Part shown: positions 46,018 to 57,313 of the stretch, piece after piece | Layout of the letters: the number at the start of each line of letters is the position of its first letter | Position numbering within the stretch: position 1 is the stretch's first letter | Origin: Orychophragmus violaceus | Lineage: Eukaryota > Streptophyta > Magnoliopsida > Brassicales > Brassicaceae | Direction of reading: 5' to 3' | Length of the DNA stretch: 64,000 bases | NCBI GenBank assembly: GCA_030180135.1 | Contig: CM058234.1 | Coordinates: 32,832,766-32,896,765 of the forward strand | Notes under the pieces: generated by a model | What the model saw: the letters and a program-made list of their open reading frames with translations, nothing else | Database searches by the model: none | What the model was told of the DNA's origin: nothing | Position numbers and translations under genes: made by a program

Positions 46018-46870
46018 TTTTTTTTTCTTTTTTTTTTTGAACTATTTTACATTAAAATAAATTTTTATAGTTTTTAATTTAATTCGGTTTAACCGACATT
46101 AACCAGACGTTTTCAAGATTGGTCTTGTTAGAGCTCAAACCGATTTACAAGATTATAAACCAGAAGAACCAAGAAAATCGGATGAACTGGATACAACCAA
46201 AATCATAAGAGTTAATTGACACTGCCGCTGCTCCTAGGGAGAAGATATTGTAGACGCCGCCGCCTGCAACACTTGATACGACCAGCAATGGGAGACACCG
46301 CCGGGAAGAACATGTCAACTTCCCAACCGCGAACCCACCCAAACGGAAGAGAGCAGAGAAAACTGAGACCACCGGACCTAGGGAAGTGCGTCAAGGGGAT
46401 CCACGACATCGATCACGGCAAAAAGGGAGAAGAGGACGTTTGGAGGGAGAAATCGCCAGGAAAACACTTCACCTCTCCAGATTTACCGTCCCCCGATAGA
46501 TCTGGTTTGGACAGCGACATTCGAGAAGATCCGATTCCCAATCCCACTCACCACCGTGACACCGAAAGAAAGCCACCGCACCGCACACCCATACCACCGA
46601 CATGACACAACCACACCGATCTCCGAAGCAGAGGACATAAGAAGGAGGAGAAAGCAACAAACCACCACCGGGGTTTATCCACGAAACCACGAAAAAACAG
46701 ACGCCGAACCAAACACCCACCAACTGCCGCCATGCACCGCCGGATGAAGCTTGGGTTAAACCCTTCGTAGATCGGAGCGAGCGTTGGGTCCCAGTTGAAA
46801 CACCGTTAATGTCCAAAATGGATGGCAGTTATGTCTCTTACAGCTCCCTCAAGGGCCCGGCGCCGGAAAG
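46018..46870 (-). mobile_element. GC-rich retroposon-like block (unclassified)
   Basis: A poly-T stretch at 46018-46040 could be the poly-A tail of a minus-strand retroposon. A ~700-bp GC-rich block follows (46210-46870), unlike the AT-rich surroundings, with ORFs in several frames but no domain. Size, tail and lack of coding resemble Sadhu-type or LINE-derived non-autonomous retroposons of Arabidopsis relatives. No TSD was found. Confidence 0.28.
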
Positions 46871-47261
46871 ACGAAAAGAGGAGATGATAAAAAAATCTAT
46901 AGCTAAGCGTTTTTAGAGAGAAGGCAAAAAAAGACATTTCTCTCTCCTTCATGCATTAGTGATCATAACTTTTTTTCACTATGAAAAAGAGCAAAACACT
47001 ATCATCCTAAGATTAAAGAGAGAAAACAGTTCAAATTTAAATTTATAAAAAATTTGATATATAAATGTTTATTGAAATAAATAAATAAATTATATATTTT
47101 TACAGAACAAACAAACAAAAATTTCTTAAAGGTTGTGTTAAATTTTTAAAATATAGAAACTTTTAAAAAAACTGAAATAAAATTTGTTTGTTATATCACA
47201 AGCAAATTTGTCGGTTATGCTAGCACAAATGTCTGAAAAATATTTATCATAAATATTTTGT
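46871..47261. other. AT-rich spacer
   Basis: No gene or repeat recognised. Confidence 0.5.
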
Positions 47262-47512
47262 CTAGACTCTTGTGGTCAAGTGGTTGGGGACGGGCTTTAG
47301 ACGCTATCACGTTCCGGGTTCGATCCTCCGGTCATGCGAAACTAAGTCACATTTGTTTAAGGACATCCACATGGATATAGGCCTTGATTTAGGGGCCCAT
47401 TTGAATACCCGAGGAGAGGATCTATCCATAGGCTGCACTTCCCCTTGGGGATTAGTCTGAGCCCCTGTATAAGCTCGGGATACCCACAAGTTAATCAAAA
47501 AATAAATAAATA
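47262..47512 (+). mobile_element. tRNA-derived SINE
   Basis: Pol III promoter boxes are clear: A box TGGTCAAGTGG (47273-47283) and B box GGTTCGATCC (47317-47326), spaced as in a tRNA. The ~170-bp unrelated body ends in an A-rich tail with ATAA repeats (about 47496-47512). The length fits Brassicaceae SINEs. A TSD was not certain. Confidence 0.8.
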
Positions 47513-47674
47513 AACACTAACATACCAAAATCAATAAAAATTGTGAATTACCGGAATGTATTATGGGTGAATAATACGTTTCTGTCAAATCAACCGTATT
47601 TTCCGCCCCCAAGAAAGTGTTAGTTCCTCAATGAAGTTAGTGAAAAAGTTATTAGAACAAACTAAATTATTAAA

Positions 47675-48000
47675 GGAAAAAACTTAAAAAATACCCGACG
47701 TGAATTACATTTGCCAGAAAAATACATAAACTTTTAACGTTGCCTGAAAAATACATAACATTATTTTGGTTGCTTTTTAAATATCCCAACTTTTAAATTT
47801 TGTTATTTTTATCCCCGATTTTAACCACCGTTAAAAACTAACCTAACCATGGTTAAAACAGGGGGTAAAAATAACAAAATTTTAAAAGTTAGAGTATTTA
47901 AAAGGCAACCAAAATAACTTTGGGTATTTTCTAGACGAAGTTAAACTTTCGATATTTTTCTGGCAAATATAATTTAAGTCAGGTTTTTTAAGGTTTTTTT
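47675..48000. mobile_element. Foldback MITE, copy 1
   Basis: Two arms of about 130 bp are inverted repeats. The left arm contains TTTTAACGTTGCCTGAAAAAT and TAACATTATTTTGGTTGC; the right arm contains the complements. Ends are of the form GGAAAAAACTTAAAAAATACCC. No coding. A second copy lies at 48613-48941. Confidence 0.78.
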
Positions 48001-48612
48001 TTTCAATTTGCGTATATGAATATGTTTTTTTTCTTACTGGTATGCATTTTCTCAATCGGTTCACTTTTAACATTGAGCACATACATTTATCATCAATAAA
48101 GTGGATCTATAATTATCTTGTTGAGAGAAGCTAAAATTTAGGATAGTTGAAGAAAAAGGCATGTTATATACCCCTTGGGGTTGGTGTTATCGATCTTGAC
48201 GTGATTTATCAATTCTAACCGAGGGTTTTCTCGATCGGATTCTTTGGAGAAAGATCATTTGTTGATTCCACCGTCACATTTGTCTTTATTGATCGGTCAG
48301 ATCTTGGCTCCTTCTTGCAATTCGGTGGCCATTTATCTCTAAGATTGTGGTTGTCTTTCACATACTTTATGTTCTTGTTGTTGATGGGTTGCTCGTGACT
48401 TTTAAATATGTTGGCGCGTTGAGATGGATACAGTGCTCCTCAGTCCTCTTTTGTTGTTGTCGGTGGTGTTGTTTCCTCTTACTTTTGTGATGTAATTAGT
48501 GATTCCATCATTGTCGATTTTCCTTTTATCGTATGAAGATACTCAAAGTCTTCAAACATTGCACAAAGATTAATTTGATAATTAAATTTGGGAATCTACA
48601 TAATGGTAAATG
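48001..48612. other. Spacer between the two MITEs
   Basis: No gene, terminal repeat or tandem repeat recognised. Confidence 0.5.
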
Positions 48613-48941
48613 AACAAACCTTAAAAACACCTAAAATGAATCATATTTGTCAGAAAAAAATATCTTAACTTTTAACGTTGTCTGGAAAATACCCAACTTT
48701 ATTTTAGTTGCCTTTTAAATACTCCAACTTTCAAATTTTGTTATTTTGACACCGAATTTCAAAAACCGTTAACGAGCTAACGTAACCATAATTAAAACGA
48801 GAGATGAAAATAACAAAATTTATAAGTTGAGGTATTTAAAAAGAAATCAAAATAACGTTGAGTATTTTTCAGGCAACATTAAAAGTTTGCATATTTTTCT
48901 AGCAAATGTAATTTAAGTCGGGTATTTTTAAGGTTTTTCCC
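48613..48941. mobile_element. Foldback MITE, copy 2
   Basis: Same structure and family as 47675-48000, with matching arms (TTTTAACGTTGTCTGG on the left, CAGGCAACATTAAAAG on the right) and a loop with the 'CCGTTAACGAGCTAACG' variant. About 80% like copy 1 by eye. Confidence 0.76.
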
Positions 48942-49094
48942 TTATTAAAGTGTGCACTCTTTCTGAATATCCATGGATTGGATTTCTGTAAGACATATAG
49001 GGTGAATAACACGCTTTATATTTTTTTTTTTATCTTTTTGTGCACTTTATTATTTTTTGATGTTTCATTATAATTTTGTATCATTTGGCATTAT

Positions 49095-50860
49095 GTAGCT
49101 GTTGGACCAATTTACCCATCGCAGATAGGATAAACATCAAAAAACCTATGTCGATGGATATACGTCACACAATTTCCCTTTTATCCATAGTTTTTTATTT
49201 TTATTTTTTACTTTTTTCTCATTCACTCTTCTCTCTTACTTTACATTTCTTTTCATCCCTCATTTTTTGACGGTGGATACGATGGTGGGGTTGAGGTTTC
49301 CGCATATAGACTACCGGGATGGAGATATAATCAGTCGATGTACCGAAATTAAAAAAAAATTGGGCTTAATACCGAAATGTCGAATGGACATTTTAGACTA
49401 CGTGTCCACAATATTGACAATACGTAGACAATAGAATCATATCACATGCAAGTCGCTTACCATAGACATGAGGTGGCGAAGCGAAATGTTGCTTTTGGAT
49501 GGATAGGGGTCCACACGTATTTTGGATCCACATATTCACAATCATATAAGCTCTTCACCACTTTATGTTCATCAAAAAGCGTCTAGCATGTGATATAACT
49601 CTGGTAGTGTCCACGAATAGTCGATACATAGTAAACACAATTTTTAATGTTTCAGATCCTACTTTGTGTCCACATATTCACAATCATGTGAACTCTTGAC
49701 CATCTTATGTTCATCAGAAGCGTCTAGCATGTGATATAATCGTGGTAGCGTCCACGAATAATCGATACATGGTAGAACTCTTGACAACCTTATGTTCATT
49801 AGATGCGTCTAACATGTGATATAATCGTGGTAGTGTCCACGAATAGTCGATACATAGTAGAACTCTTGACCATATTATGTTCATCAGAAGCGTCTAGCAT
49901 GTGATATAATCGTGGTAGTGTCTCTTGACCACCTTTTGTTCATCAGAAGCGTCTAGCATGTGGTATAACCGTGGTATTGTCCACAAATAGTCGATACATA
50001 ATAAACACAATTTTTAATGTTTTCGATCGTACTTTGTGTCCATAGATTCACAATCATGTGAACTCTTGACCATCTTATGTTCATCATAAGCGTCTAGCAT
50101 GTGATATAATTGTGGTAGTGTCCACAAATAGTCGATACATGGTAGAACTCTTGACCACCTTCTGTTCATCAGAAGCGTCTAGCATGTTGATATAATCGTG
50201 GTAATGTCCACGAATAGTTGATACATAGTAAAACACAATTTTAATATTTTTTATCGTACTTTGTGTCCACATATTCAAAATCATGTGAACTCTTGACCAC
50301 CTTCTGTTCGTCGAAAATCGTTGGTAGAGCTCTTGACCACCTTTTGTTTATTAGAAGCGTCTAGCATGTGATATAATCGTGGTAGTGTCTTGGAAAAGTC
50401 GATACATAGTAGAATTCTTGACCATCTTTTGTTCATCAGAAGCGTCTGGCATGTGATATAATCATGGTAGTGTCCACGAATAGTCGATACATAGTAAGTG
50501 TCTTGCATGTTATATGATTGTGGCAGTATCCACGAGTAGCCGATATTGTGGACACATAATCTAACTTTCCATTCGAAATTTCTGTATTAAGCCCGATTTT
50601 TTTTGAATTCCGGTACATTGGCCGATTATATCTCAATTCTGAAGGTTTATATGGCCGGAAACTTCAACTCTTTCATCGTTTCCACCGTTAAATATGAGGG
50701 GTGAAGAAAAAAGTAAAGTAAGAGAGAAGTGGAAGGAAAAAGAAAAAAAAAATTAAAAAGATGGATAGAAGGGGAATCGGATGCTATCCATGTCCATCCT
50801 GGGCTATTCTTACCTGCGAGGAAATCTGATTTTTGACGGTGGGACCTACAAAAAAAAGAT
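49095..50860. mobile_element. Foldback element with internal minisatellite
   Basis: Inverted terminal arms of about 320 bp (49095-49420 and 50535-50860) pair over 'AACGGTGGAWACGATG', 'GAGATATAATC', 'TTGGGCTTAATAC' and 'GTGTCCACAATAT'. Between them lie about ten imperfect ~85-bp units. No transposase. Such structures are known for foldback and some Mutator-like elements. The outer ends and TSD are not precisely fixed. Confidence 0.7.
49500..50530. repeat. ~85-bp tandem repeat array inside the foldback element
   Basis: 'AGCGTCTAGCATGTGATATAA' or close variants recur near 49580, 49720, 49805, 49890, 49950, 50090, 50174, 50357 and 50442, with a partial copy near 50500. Spacing is about 60, 85 or 140 bp. 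The 140-bp units contain an extra ~52-bp segment with 'TTTGTGTCCACATATTCA'. Confidence 0.82.
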
Positions 50861-50991
50861 ACAAGATTGCAAGTAGAAATAGAAAGATACAAAGTTGCTA
50901 TTAAAAACTTAAAAGTAACATTGAGTCCAATATTTCCAAAGATATATATAAGAAAAATATATAGCGACAACAATTCAACTAAGAGACATAG

Positions 50992-51607
50992 TGAAGAGGT
51001 ATTTGATGTGTCAGTCACGACGTAGTACAAGACGTGACTCACGACGTTGATATGTTCGATTGTTGAGATATAAACGAATCTTTATGATGTGATTCGGTTT
51101 ATGAGTTCTGTGTTGAGCTGGATGAAGATCTTCGAGAGAAGATTGCAGCTTTGAGTGGTTTACTTATTCTTTGAATAAGTTTCAAGAAAAAAAAGAAAAA
51201 GTTACAAAATGGTGGAATACGAAATATCTTAACAAAAAGAATATTTGCTATATCTTTATTTAGGTAAATTTGAGGAGCAAGTTTAGCCTATATAAAGAGG
51301 AGAGGTGTGGCCTTATGAAGATGCAAGAGCTGAGAGAATAAAAACTCAAGAGGGCTTTTGTATTTTGGGAAAAGTCTAGGCTCTAGGGGGAGTTTAGCTC
51401 AGGTGTTTGATCCTGAAGAGTTCTTGTATTGGATAGAGCGGTAGATCAATAGGGTTTGTTCTATTCGTTTGTAATTGGTGGGATTACTTTCTATTCAAGT
51501 GAATTCGAAATCTGGACGAGGTCCCAGGGAGTAGAAAAATCGAACCCCTTTAACAAACTTTGTGTGTCTTACTTTCTGTTCTTTATATTGCCTCAGCTGC
51601 ACTTTCA
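50992..51607 (+). repeat. Gag-only element LTR1
   Basis: TGAAGAGGTATTTG to GCACTTTCA. A TATA-like 'CCTATATAAAGAGG' lies near 51288-51301. The following PBS reads TGGTATCAGTGC (51610-51621), one mismatch from the consensus seen after LTR2. It lacks a 12-bp 'TGGTAGTACAAG' duplication present in LTR2 and LTR3. Confidence 0.9.
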
Positions 51608-51710
51608 ATTGGTATCAGTGCGGGTGCTTGATAGAGATTTATTCTTGTTTCGAGCAGATCTAAGGTGAGGATCATAAGGTAGCTCATGAAGTAGCACAGA
51701 GTTCGGTTCG

Positions 51711-52407
51711 ATGGAGAATCATAACGAATGAACGTCTATGACCAGACCACCACGGGTTGATTCTTCAAATTATGGATATTGGAAGGTTCGTATGCAAGCT
51801 TTCATTAGTGGTCTTGATGAGGATTGTTGGAATTCTACTGAGATTGGTTGGAATCCCCCTATGATGGTTAATGATAAAAGAGTTGAAGTTATTAAGCCTA
51901 GGGATCAATGGAATACTGAAGAGAAGAAGGAATCAAGTTGCAATTCTAAGACCAAGACTGCAATTTATAATGCAATTGATGAAGTTACTTCAAGTTGATT
52001 TCTCAATGTGTGTCAGCTCAAAAGGTATGGAAAACATTGGAGAACATGTTTGAAGGTACCACAAGTGTCAAGAGGACTAAGCTGGATATGTTAGCATCTA
52101 AATTTAATAATCTAAGGATGGATGAAGGAGAAAACGTGGCTCAATTTAGTGCTAAAGTGTGTGACATATCCAATGAGTCATTCGCTCTGGGAAAGCATTA
52201 CAAGGACAAGAAGCTAGTGAAGAAGCTGAAGAGATCCCTTCCATCAAAGTTTGAGTCAAATATTTCTGCTGTTGAAGAAGCTCATAATCTGGATGAGATG
52301 GCGTTTGATGAGTTTGTTGGGATACTTCAAGCTTTTGAGTTGAATAAAGCATATGAGGAACAAGCTCAGAAGAAGGATGTTGATGTTGAAGTTTCTCTAC
52401 GAGTTTA
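51711..52407 (+). pseudogene. Gag-like ORF, unit A, first part
   Basis: Met at 51711 is followed by a stop after six codons; the frame continues 'TRPPRVDSSNYGYWKVRMQA' (51738 on), as in SIRE/Endovir Gag N-termini. A frameshift near 51990 leads to a UBN2-type segment ('KVWKTLENMFEGTTSVKR', 'LDMLASKFNNLRMDEGE', 'LPSKFESNISAVEEAH'). Copia-2 interrupts it after 52407 at GTTTA. Confidence 0.8.
52403..52407. repeat. Target-site duplication GTTTA, left copy (Copia-2)
   Basis: GTTTA here and at 59590-59594. The uninterrupted site CGAGTTTAATCTTCTG is present at about 62292-62307. Confidence 0.95.
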
Positions 52408-53085
52408 TGTTGGATTATATGTGTGTTCATGGTTCAATTAACAGATTGCAACCTAACACATAATCTTAAACAGATCTAGGTTCTTGTAACTGAATCATAA
52501 AACAAACCTGGACATTACCTTTTGCAGCGGAATGATTGTAATGTCGAGATCAGATTAGAGCTGATTAGAATCGGCTCCTCCTCGTGTATCCACACTCTTA
52601 CAAGCACGGGACGGCTGCTAGACCAAAGTTGGAGGAAACAGAGAGAAACAGGACGGCCAGTTTTCAGATTCGCAGACACCCATCGAAATAATAAGACTCC
52701 CTTCTTATTTATCTCGACTCGTCAAAAACCTAAACTGATGTTTCGGTTTCGCTATTGTGTCGACCGACACATATACCTGTGTCGATCGACACAAGTCCTG
52801 TATCTCGATATGGGCCCAAGTAATTAACTAATGGCCCAAGTCTCTCTGTACAAATACAGTAAATGCCTTGCATCTTACCGTATTAATTCCATTTTAACTT
52901 TCCCGTTAGCTATGGTGTGTGACCCTTAGGGATCATACAATACTGGTAATAAGTCTTAAACTTATAGATCAAGAGCGGACTCTAGCAAGCCATCATGATC
53001 ACCCAGTACTTATGACTTATGTCTGATCTCGACACTTATCATACTTTCTAGAGATGGTACGGTAGATTTCAGGACATTCCCAACA
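52408..53085 (-). repeat. Copia-2 3' LTR
   Basis: Plus strand TGTTGGATTATATG to CATTCCCAACA. Two 14-bp (near-)palindromes, GTGTCGACCGACAC (52757-52770) and GTGTCGATCGACAC (52779-52792), occupy the position where Copia-1 has its TATA. Confidence 0.95.
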
Positions 53086-53140
53086 ATCTCCCACTTGTAC
53101 TGGAATTCTACAAAGGACATTCCCAACAATCTTCCGATTG
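53086..53140 (-). repeat. Copia-2 PPT with 43-bp duplicated LTR/PPT junction
   Basis: The PPT (ACAAGTGGGAGAT, minus strand) abuts the LTR. AGGACATTCCCAACA, the LTR end, recurs at 53114-53128 followed by a decayed second PPT. Period 43 bp. Confidence 0.85.
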
Positions 53141-53950
53141 TACTGGAATCCTACATTCCCTAATCCTTTTGTCTCAATATCTCGATCTGGCATAAGGCAA
53201 GATGCGTGTCATCCTTATATAGCCAGACCATGTTCATCGGACCAGATTTGATACTGACAATGCAAACGACTTGGGAAAGTCCGTTTGGGAGTGGCCACTC
53301 TCTTACCAGCTATCAAGTCTCCGATTGGCCTAGAGATATTACCTCCGTTAAACGGCAGGGACAAATCCCGTCTTGTTCCATCACTATGAAATACACAATT
53401 CATAATACACCCAACCAAGGTCCGTATAGCTCCCAGTTACGAAACAGCGTTAGACAATGATCAAAGCGCATTACTCCATGTGCAGCCACATGCATGCGAA
53501 CTCAGGTCTAAGGACTATACTCTATAGTCGTATATGAGAACTTCTTATGACACAGATATTAATATCTTGCAGAGTTCTCATTAGCGGGCCATGTCCGGTC
53601 ATATGCTCCCCTACATATACCTATGTGTCGACTTTGATGCCGCGCATCTATGACCCCTCGAAACTTGGTCATAAGTCTCAACACAATCTAGTCTCAACAG
53701 GTTGTCGGTGTTCCAATTTCAACAACCTTCGACTATGGACACTATGATTTATGTCACTTCGTTAAATATGGGGTTTCAGGATCAAGTCTACTCATGTACT
53801 TCGATGGCCCATATATAATGACATGAATCATTTTGGAACGATTATTTATATCACAGTTAAAATAATCCAGAAATCATTAGATTTCACAAACATAAAATGC
53901 TATGTTTTCATGAACCATTCAAAATAACTAAGTAAAGCCCTTTACAAACT
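53129..53950 (-). other. Copia-2 3' untranslated module
   Basis: About 95% identical by eye to Copia-1 9460-10260 in reverse complement, with the same TATATAAGGATGA motif (minus strand, near 53207-53221). Non-coding in the sense direction. Confidence 0.75.
53206..53460 (+). other. 84-codon antisense ORF in Copia-2 3' module
   Basis: Counterpart of the Copia-1 ORF at 9940-10194, same length, 5 residue differences. Nucleotide changes are mostly non-synonymous, so coding function is doubtful. Confidence 0.35.
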
Positions 53951-53969
53951 CCCACTGAAATTAAGACTA

Positions 53970-56470
53970 CATCTTAATTTCACTCATCCTACAGCTACAG
54001 TCCGCGACTCGTGCTTAGGCATAAGGAGTGGCTTTGTTAATAGATTAACAACATTCTCATTCGATGAAACTTGCTTATCTACTTAACACCTCTGTCATTT
54101 ATCTCGCGGAATAGGTTATACCTATCCTCAAGGTGTTTGGACCTTTGATGTGCAGCTAGTCTTAACTACGCTGGGAATCAAATCTAGTTCAGTGATGAAC
54201 TCTACTTTCCAAACAACCTCTTTCGCCGCTTCTCAAGCTGCGAAATGTTCAGCTTAAGTCATGGAGTCAGCTACAGTGCCTTGCACCGCCAGATAGACAC
54301 AAGATATAGCCGGACTGTGACCAGGAAGTATCTTTGTCTATTGGAAACTTGCCTTTCAGACTCTATCGACTTGTAGCACCTCACTTTCTCCGTAAATCAA
54401 GAACTTATCCTAAGTATTCCTCAAATACTTCAGAATATTCTTTACGGCAATCCAGTGATTCTTTGCTGGATTTGACTGGTCTTTACTTGTCTTGCTTAAC
54501 TTTAAAGCAACATCAAAACAAGTACGTGTCATGGCATACATGATAGATCCAATTGCCGTCGCATATGGAATCCTATCCATGCATTCAAGCTCAGCAAATA
54601 TCGCAGGACACTATATCTCGCTTAATGAATTGCCATGTGACATTGGCATAAAACCCTTCTTGGATTGCTGATTACGTGTAGGACTTTGTCAATTTAAGAA
54701 TCCTGACTTTGTCCTACCAGCTCTTTTGGATCTCTATCTTTAGATCCAAAATCCAAGAACTTCGTGGCTTTATTCATATCATTCATAAAACCAACTCCCA
54801 ATCCAGTCCTTTACCGACTGCAGCATTGGGACGTTATATTCGAGAATCAGTATGTCATCGACATACACTATGAGAATTGCAATATTGCTCCCACTTATCT
54901 TTTAGTAAACGCACAGTTCCGCTTCGTTCCTGTTCGAGTCAAAACCTTGACTACTTCAACAGAACGAAGATTCCAACTCCGATATGTTTGCTTCCATCCA
55001 TGAATGGATCAATGAAGCTAACTTACACATAGTGTAATTTTCGGAGTCCGGGCTTACTTTCGCTTCTTTGAATTTCGCAGATTCGTCGCTTTCAATGATC
55101 ATCAGATCATGCGAACTTTCAATGATCATCAGATTCAACTAATGATGAGAAATCACTCTCGGATTAGTAACTGATTCATTCAGATCTGCGAACTTCAGGC
55201 TTTACAGGTGCAGATTCTACAGAAATCTGTAAATCCATCCGTTGCTCTCCCTCAACAGGTTGAGCAGCATCCTGTATTTCTCGAATTTCTTCGAGTTATA
55301 CTTTTACTCCCACTGTTCTTCTTGGAAAGTTACTTCCCTTCTTAGAAAACAGAATGGACGTAAAAGTAACAAGCCTTGGTTTCCCTAGGACAACCAGCGA
55401 AGTAGCACAATTACAAATACTCAGTAAAGACGAATTTGGATCGATTCCAATCCACATTTACGTGGTGTCTTTCAACTGATATTGGTGGAACTATTTCAGC
55501 GTAAACTTAGATATTTCTAGAGCGTTATTCTTAGAGAATATCATGGAAGATTCGTGTGACTCATCTTTAATCATTTCTAATAAGATCTGATTCATTCTCA
55601 CAGAAACACCTCTAGGTTTTCAGGAGAAATGAGCTGTGAAACGACTTCACACTCATTCAGATGATCACACAATCAATGACTTAAGTATTCTCACTCGTGA
55701 TCTAATCCAGAGTCTTAATACTTCTGTCACTCAGATCTATACTTCATTCTGGAACTCTTTCGACCATGTCAAAGAATTCCGACTTGTGTCTCATCAAATG
55801 AACACAGTCACACTCACTGAAGTAATCAGTAGAGACAATGAGGTATAGGAAATTTTCTCTGGCATTACTGCTCATCGGACCACATACATGAGTATGTTCA
55901 ATCTCCAATAAGCCCTTGGGCCTTTCTTAGCTCGGCTAAGATGGGCCCTATGTCTTTTGGTCCAGTAAGCAGAATTCAAGTCTCATAAGATATCCATTCA
56001 AATGAGCCCAAAAGTCCATAACTATGGGGTTTCTGAATCTGACTTACTCTATGTGACCAAAACATTTATGCCAAGAAAAATCAGGTTTAATTCATCAGAT
56101 TTAAACCAATTCGGTATTTATGTTATATTTAGGCACTCTTTGGTTTAAGACATAAAACCCATTCCTTGAATAGGGTGCTACAATTAACATTTCATTAAGA
56201 TCAAAAGAACAAAACTTGTCTTTATCAAAATGAAAACATTCAAATTCTTCAAAAGAAAATGAAAAAACAACTCTGCTTAAAGCAGGTACATTGTAGCAAT
56301 TACTTAATAAAACCAAGCCTAAAAGGCATCTACAAGTGAAAACCCTACGGCTGAGGCAGCATCCCAAGCTCCTTCCAGACACGCAGTTCCACTTGCCCTT
56401 CCTTCAATGTTCTACTGTTGCTCAGGCTCTGCATATTATAACAAATATCAGTGCCAAAACCAGTATCCAA
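53970..56470 (-). pseudogene. Copia-2 pol remnants
   Basis: Severely decayed. Readable pieces on the minus strand are a GAG-pre-integrase fragment at 56382-56101 ('FDKDKFCSFDLNEML'), an integrase fragment near 55780-55850 ('HLMRHKSEFFD'), RT 'YVDDILIL' near 54860 and RNase H ending near 53995. The protease is missing. Numerous stops and indels; no function possible. Confidence 0.85.
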
Positions 56471-56473
56471 TAC

Positions 56474-57313
56474 CTATAAGGTATAACTTGAAGTAATAAC
56501 ATGAATACCTGAGGAAGTAGTTTCATACATCAACTTCAACTCCTCATAATCTTCCATGAATTTAATGCAATCTCTCTTCCAATGCCCAGTCTCTTTACAG
56601 TAGCAGCACTTACCAACGTAAGAGGTATCTGACTCGGGCTCAGAAGACACACGCTTGCCATGATTCAAAATCTGGACAACTTTGTCTTCACCCTTGTCAG
56701 CATTAGGTTTAGTAAACCTACCCTTCTCCTTCATGAGATTGTACAGGGTACTCTTCACGTTTGGCTCAACTGTCTTGAGCATATCATGCAGTTCAGTCAA
56801 CGTCTTCGTTAAGCCTTTCTTGATATAGTCCCTTACGAACTTATCATAGCTTGACGGCAGTGACTGCAGAATGATATCAGTTGCCAATTCTTGGCTAACT
56901 GGATAATCCAGTTTCCTCAGGTTATCAACGTAACCCATCATTTTACTGATATGAGGACTCACTGGATGATCCATTGGTAGCTTGCAGCTAGTGAGAGATT
57001 TAACCAACTGGTATCTCTCCACTCTAACCTGCTCCTGAAATTTCAATTTCAGGCTGCTGATCATCTCTATTGGCGACTCCATGTTCTCATATTGCTTCCG
57101 CAACTCTGAGTCCATGGTAGCCAATATCAGACCACGCACTTCTACCGCATCATTATAATGCTTATTCCAAGCATTATATACTGCATGATTGGCTTTGGAT
57201 CCGATCCTCTCGGGGAGAGCTTTCTCAAGGACATAGTCCTTTCTCTCATGCCTGAGATCTAGTCTCAGGTTCCGCGACCAAGTCAAGAAATTTGATCCGT
57301 TCAGTTTGTCCAT
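56474..57313 (-). CDS. Copia-2 Gag-like ORF
   Basis: An open 279-codon frame: 'MDKLNGSNFLTWSRNL' at the start, a UBN2-type middle with 'HISKMMGYVDNLRKLDYPVS', and a CCHC knuckle 'CYCKETGHWKRDC'. It ends 'GIHVITSSYTL' just before where protease should begin. It is about half identical to Copia-1 Gag. The homologous Copia-1 Met lies about 19 codons upstream, so the N-terminus is slightly short. It is the only Copia-2 coding part without stops and could still make a nucleocapsid-like protein. Confidence 0.75.
   Translation of the reverse strand: MDKLNGSNFLTWSRNLRLDLRHERKDYVLEKALPERIGSKANHAVYNAWNKHYNDAVEVRGLILATMDSELRKQYENMESPIEMISSLKLKFQEQVRVERYQLVKSLTSCKLPMDHPVSPHISKMMGYVDNLRKLDYPVSQELATDIILQSLPSSYDKFVRDYIKKGLTKTLTELHDMLKTVEPNVKSTLYNLMKEKGRFTKPNADKGEDKVVQILNHGKRVSSEPESDTSYVGKCCYCKETGHWKRDCIKFMEDYEELKLMYETTSSGIHVITSSYTL

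Noticed and set aside
46150..46820. Protein-coding gene in the GC-rich block
   Set aside because: Overlapping ORFs in several frames on both strands, low-complexity Pro/His/Arg or Gly/Val composition, no domain; typical of GC-rich non-coding DNA.
47262..47340. Functional tRNA gene
   Set aside because: A and B boxes are present but the sequence does not close an acceptor stem and continues into a SINE body with an A-rich tail.
49500..50530. CRISPR-like array because of regularly spaced repeats
   Set aside because: Plant nuclear context, units are contiguous imperfect tandem repeats without unique spacers.
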